A stretch of DNA of 9,190 nucleotides. Origin: Spirochaetes bacterium RIFOXYC1_FULL_54_7 (GTDB lineage: Bacteria > Spirochaetota > Spirochaetia > Treponematales > UBA12059). The DNA lies in contig MIBM01000142.1 in the NCBI GenBank assembly GCA_001830645.1, positions 935 to 10,124 of the forward strand, written 5' to 3'. Of the stretch, positions 7,163 to 9,190 are shown in pieces; position 1 is the stretch's first letter; every line of letters begins with the position of its first letter. Under the pieces are notes generated by a model that saw only the letters and a list, made by a program, of their open reading frames with translations, ran no database searches and was not told where the DNA came from. The translations under genes and the position numbers were made by a program.

Positions 7163-7192
7163 AAGAAAAACCGCCCGGTTGCCCGGACGGTT
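7160..7192 (-). terminator. Rho-independent terminator of the ornithine aminotransferase gene
   Basis: On the minus strand AACCGTCCGG pairs with CCGGGCGGTT around a four-base loop (7169-7192), all paired with one U-G wobble, followed by TTTTTCTTTT. It begins about 28 bases after the rocD stop codon. On the plus strand the same stem has a C-A mismatch and only scattered T residues follow (GGCTGGTTT), so it is a poorer terminator for the kinase gene. The minus-strand T tract reaches the kinase stop codon (7160-7162). Confidence 0.82.
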
Positions 7193-7220
7193 GGCTGGTT
7201 TCAGAAGAAATTATGTTCGA

Positions 7221-8420
7221 TCAGAATTTTCCCAGCACCCTGGCAATGATGGCAATGGCTTCTCTCAACTCGGTCTCGGTAATGACCAGGGGAGGGGCAA
7301 AGCGGATGATGTTGCCGTGTGTCTGCTTGGCCAGGAGCCCTGCGTCACGCAGTGCAAGACAGACATCCCAAGCCTGGAAACCATCTTTGAACAGAATGGC
7401 ATTAAGCAGACCCTTGCCTCGAACCTTGACCATGTTGGAACACTTGATCTTGGCGATTTCTTCCCTGAATATCTTGCCCATGGCCTCGGCATGCTCGTCA
7501 AGTTTCTCGTCGACGAGAACATCAAGGGCAGCCATGGCAACGGAACTGGCCAGAGGGTTGCCGCCAAAGGTGGAGCCATGTGTTCCGGGGGTGAATACCT
7601 TCATGACACCATGGTCGGCTACTATGGCCGATACGGGCATAACGCCGCCCCCGAGAGCCTTGCCGAGACACATGATGTCAGGCCGGGCGTTCTCATGCTG
7701 CCAGGCAAAGCGTTTTCCTGTGCGGCAGAAACCTGTCTGGACTTCATCGGCGATGAACAGGATGTTGTTCTTGGTGCATAGATCACGTACTGCCTTGAGG
7801 TAGCCTTCATAGGGAACGCAAACGCCTGCTTCACCCTGAATGGGCTCCAGGATGATTGCGACGGTGTTGGCTGTGATGGCCTTTTCCATGGCTGCCACAT
7901 CTTCGTATGGTACCCGGATGAAGCCAGGCACGTAGGGGCCGTAGTTGATCAGGGAATCGGGGTCGTTGGACATGGTTATGGCCATAAGGGTCCGCCCATG
8001 AAAGTTCTCATTGACGCAGATTATTTCCTGCTTGCCATTCTGTACACCCTTGACCTCTACCCCCCAGCGTCTGGCTGCCTTTATGCCGGTTTCAACCGCT
8101 TCGGCACCGGTGTTCATGGGTAGGGCATGCTCATAACCGGTGTATTCACACAGCTTCTTGAGGAAGAGGCCCATGCGGTCGTTGTGGAAGGCGCGGCTGG
8201 TCAGGGTGCATGAATTGGCTTGGTCTATCAGGGCCTTTATGATCTTGGGATGTCGATGGCCTTGGTTGACAGCAGAATAGGCGGACAGGAAGTCAAAATA
8301 GGTTTTGCCTTCTGGATCTTTGACCTTTACGCCTTCCGCCCAGGAGATAACGACAGGGAGCGGGTGGTAGTTGTGGGCTCCGTATTTTTCATCCAGTTCG
8401 ATGTAGTCTTTGCTCTGCAT
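7221..8420 (-). CDS. rocD: Ornithine delta-aminotransferase
   Basis: This PLP enzyme moves the delta-amino group of ornithine to 2-oxoglutarate, giving glutamate semialdehyde/pyrroline-5-carboxylate and glutamate, and links arginine/ornithine to proline and glutamate in the cytoplasm. The 399-residue protein is a full-length class III aminotransferase. Key sites are YGAHNYHPLPV (13-23) and FLSAYSAVNQGH (Tyr48), both characteristic of ornithine aminotransferase, the cofactor-phosphate loop NTGAEAVE (103-110), GRT with Arg143, EPIQGEAGV (Glu197), IADEVQTG (Asp225) and the Schiff-base Lys254 in LGKALGGG. HGSTFGGNPL and IRFAPPLVI near the end also match. These Tyr, Arg and Glu positions separate it from acetylornithine and GABA aminotransferases. 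The ATG start has AAGGAGG five bases upstream (8426-8432). It lies 212 bases downstream of the ligase gene on the same strand, probably with its own promoter, and ends in a strong terminator. Confidence 0.95.
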   Translation of the reverse strand: MQSKDYIELDEKYGAHNYHPLPVVISWAEGVKVKDPEGKTYFDFLSAYSAVNQGHRHPKIIKALIDQANSCTLTSRAFHNDRMGLFLKKLCEYTGYEHALPMNTGAEAVETGIKAARRWGVEVKGVQNGKQEIICVNENFHGRTLMAITMSNDPDSLINYGPYVPGFIRVPYEDVAAMEKAITANTVAIILEPIQGEAGVCVPYEGYLKAVRDLCTKNNILFIADEVQTGFCRTGKRFAWQHENARPDIMCLGKALGGGVMPVSAIVADHGVMKVFTPGTHGSTFGGNPLASSVAMAALDVLVDEKLDEHAEAMGKIFREEIAKIKCSNMVKVRGKGLLNAILFKDGFQAWDVCLALRDAGLLAKQTHGNIIRFAPPLVITETELREAIAIIARVLGKF

Positions 8421-8425
8421 TGATT

Positions 8426-8432
8426 CCTCCTT
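8426..8432 (-). promoter_or_regulatory. Ribosome binding site of rocD
   Basis: AAGGAGG on the minus strand ends five bases before the rocD ATG (8420) and confirms that start. Confidence 0.85.
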
Positions 8433-8445
8433 GATATTCAGGGGT

Positions 8446-8473
8446 GATCATGGTCCCGGACCCGATCGCCGGG
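8446..8473 (-). repeat. GC-rich inverted repeats in the rocD leader
   Basis: GGTCC-C-GGACC (8452-8462) is an inverted repeat flanked on both sides by GATC. An overlapping alternative stem pairs CCCGG (8455-8459) with CCGGG (8469-8473). These would fold in the 5' leader, 20-50 bases before the rocD start codon. No T tract follows, so it is not a terminator; a role in translation or mRNA stability is only a possibility. Confidence 0.35.
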
Positions 8474-8475
8474 CC

Positions 8476-8504
8476 AGTATACACTGCTCCATAAAAACCA
8501 TCCA
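8476..8504 (-). promoter_or_regulatory. Candidate rocD promoter
   Basis: On the minus strand TATACT (8476-8481) has TGGATG (8499-8504, three of six to TTGACA) 17 bases upstream. Two other -10-like boxes lie further upstream in AT-rich DNA: TATACT (8516-8521) and TATAAA (8533-8538), without good -35 partners. The choice among them is unsure. Confidence 0.32.
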
Positions 8505-8516
8505 GTGGCGAAATGA

Positions 8517-8539
8517 GTATAAATTTCATAATTTTATAC
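8517..8539. repeat. AT-rich 23-bp imperfect palindrome upstream of rocD
   Basis: GTATAAA and TTTATAC form seven-base arms that match exactly as inverted repeats around a nine-base centre that is itself partly symmetric. It lies about 100 bases upstream of the rocD start within an AT-rich patch and could be an operator. It does not match the Escherichia coli ARG box; no regulator is identified. Confidence 0.45.
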
Positions 8540-8565
8540 CGTACAGATAATTATTCATTTAAAAC

Positions 8566-8577
8566 GCATAATTATGC
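8566..8577. repeat. Perfect 12-bp palindrome GCATAATTATGC
   Basis: This uninterrupted 12-base palindrome lies in the ligase-rocD gap, 38 bases centre to centre from the larger palindrome at 8517-8539. A TGAATAATTA half-site on the minus strand lies between them. Possible regulator binding site; a role is not shown. Confidence 0.4.
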
Positions 8578-8595
8578 ATCCGGAACAAGTGCCAA

Positions 8596-8635
8596 AAATG
8601 TCATCAAGACTGCCTCACAATCCAGTCTGCAGTCA
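8596..8635 (-). terminator. Weak candidate terminator after the ligase gene
   Basis: On the minus strand AGACTG and CAGTCT (8623-8628 with 8607-8612) can form a six-base stem with a ten-base loop. An alternative stem GACTGC/GCAGTC overlaps the ligase stop codon. A short T run (ATTTTT) follows about ten bases later. The stem is short and the T run distant, so read-through into rocD is plausible. Confidence 0.25.
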
Positions 8636-9190
8636 GTTGTAATCATACCTCAGGGTATCCTTGGTTTTTTTTCTGGCTTTGGCCAAGCCCAGTAGTTCAT
8701 CTATCAGTTCTGGATATTGCAGGCCTCCTGCCTCGCACATCTTGGGGAACATCGAAATATGTGTAAAACCCGGTATGGTATTGGCCTCATTGAGGTATAC
8801 CGTTCCATCGGTCTTGTCCATGAAGAAGTCGATACGGGCCATGCCCGTTAATTTTGCCGCACGATAGGCAAGAATGGCTAGATCCTTTACATGGGTTCTT
8901 GTGTCCTGATCAATTCCAGCTGGAATCACCAGCTTGGCCCCATCAGGATCAATGTATTTGGCTTCGTAATCATAGAATAAGTGGGATGGGATTATTTCGC
9001 CTGGTTCAAAGGCCTTTGGCTCGTCATTGCCGATTACAGAGCACTCAAGTTCCCTTGCGGTCATAAAGGGTTCCACCAGTATTTTTGTATCGTATGCAAA
9101 GGCTGCCGCCGCGGCTTTTCCGAATTGTGCCGGTTCGGTGACCCGGGAAGCGCCTACACTTGAGCCTGCGCGGGCTGGTTTCACAAAGAC
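8633..9190 (-). CDS. ddl: D-alanine-D-alanine ligase, C-terminal part (cut by window edge)
   Basis: The enzyme joins two D-Ala with ATP to make the dipeptide of peptidoglycan precursors in the cytoplasm. Only the last 185 residues are present; the frame is open to the window edge, and the GTG at 9184 is an internal Val codon, not the start. The visible part is the ATP-grasp C-terminal half. It opens with VFVKPARAGSSVG (ATP-binding Lys and Gly/Ser loop). It then shows ELECSVIGN, the active-site loop YDYEAKY (the Tyr typical of D-Ala-D-Ala rather than D-Ala-D-lactate enzymes), IPAGID, RIDFFMD (Mg-binding Asp) and YLNEANTIPGFTHISMFP (Mg-binding Glu and Asn). The C-terminus ends in a Lys/Arg-rich tail (KARKKTKDTLRYDYN). 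Typical family members are about 300-370 residues, so roughly half is missing. It is followed by a 212-base gap before rocD on the same strand. Confidence 0.93.
   Translation of the reverse strand, partial: VFVKPARAGSSVGASRVTEPAQFGKAAAAAFAYDTKILVEPFMTARELECSVIGNDEPKAFEPGEIIPSHLFYDYEAKYIDPDGAKLVIPAGIDQDTRTHVKDLAILAYRAAKLTGMARIDFFMDKTDGTVYLNEANTIPGFTHISMFPKMCEAGGLQYPELIDELLGLAKARKKTKDTLRYDYN

Noticed and set aside
7020..7781. Long plus-strand open frame (253 codons) running from the end of the kinase gene into rocD
   Set aside because: It lies mostly antisense to rocD, crosses the terminator hairpin, has no ribosome site and its translation resembles no protein; rocD has full catalytic motifs on the other strand.
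8546..8563. Possible ArgR (ARG box) site upstream of rocD
   Set aside because: Only one half (TGAAT) fits the consensus; the other half matches just two of five positions.

Overview
This window is an ordinary stretch of bacterial chromosome. It is densely coded, has balanced base composition and short intergenic gaps, and shows no tRNA, rRNA, insertion sequence, CRISPR array or phage gene. The organism cannot be fixed from the sequence alone. A PEP/pyruvate dikinase-like protein, a TPR-rich protein, an orphan membrane histidine kinase, a eukaryote-like ornithine aminotransferase and frequent ATA codons for Ile suggest a mid-GC spirochaete of the Treponema/Spirochaeta type. This is an inference of moderate to low certainty.

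Layout. (1) 1-3080, plus strand: a small protein that I read as a diverged HPr-like domain behind an Ala/Pro-rich leader. It is followed 14 bases later by an 884-residue relative of pyruvate phosphate dikinase (PPDK). The pair ends at a strong hairpin terminator (3116-3147). (2) 3252-5789, minus strand: a 641-residue TPR protein, followed downstream by a 185-residue protein of unknown function with its own extended -10 promoter candidate. (3) 5885-7162, plus strand: a two-transmembrane sensor histidine kinase, divergent from the TPR gene and probably read from a leaderless mRNA. (4) 7221-8420, minus strand: ornithine aminotransferase, ending in a terminator shared with the kinase gene. (5) 8633-9190, minus strand: the C-terminal part of D-alanine-D-alanine ligase, cut by the window edge.

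The most interesting part is the first pair. The PPDK-like protein keeps the swivelling phosphohistidine domain and every PEP/pyruvate-site residue I can place. Its N-terminal ATP-grasp half has lost the residues that bind and activate ATP. The gene before it appears to encode an HPr-type fold with a displaced histidine and without the usual Arg-Pro and regulatory Ser. Together they look like a PEP-driven phosphorelay, or a regulatory remnant, built from PPDK and HPr parts rather than a working dikinase. This is a hypothesis from motif reading.

The other regions hold mostly recognisable housekeeping functions. Points worth a look there are a Met-rich segment in the kinase sensor domain, the apparent leaderless start of the kinase, the unknown 185-residue protein, and an AT-rich, palindrome-bearing region upstream of the aminotransferase.
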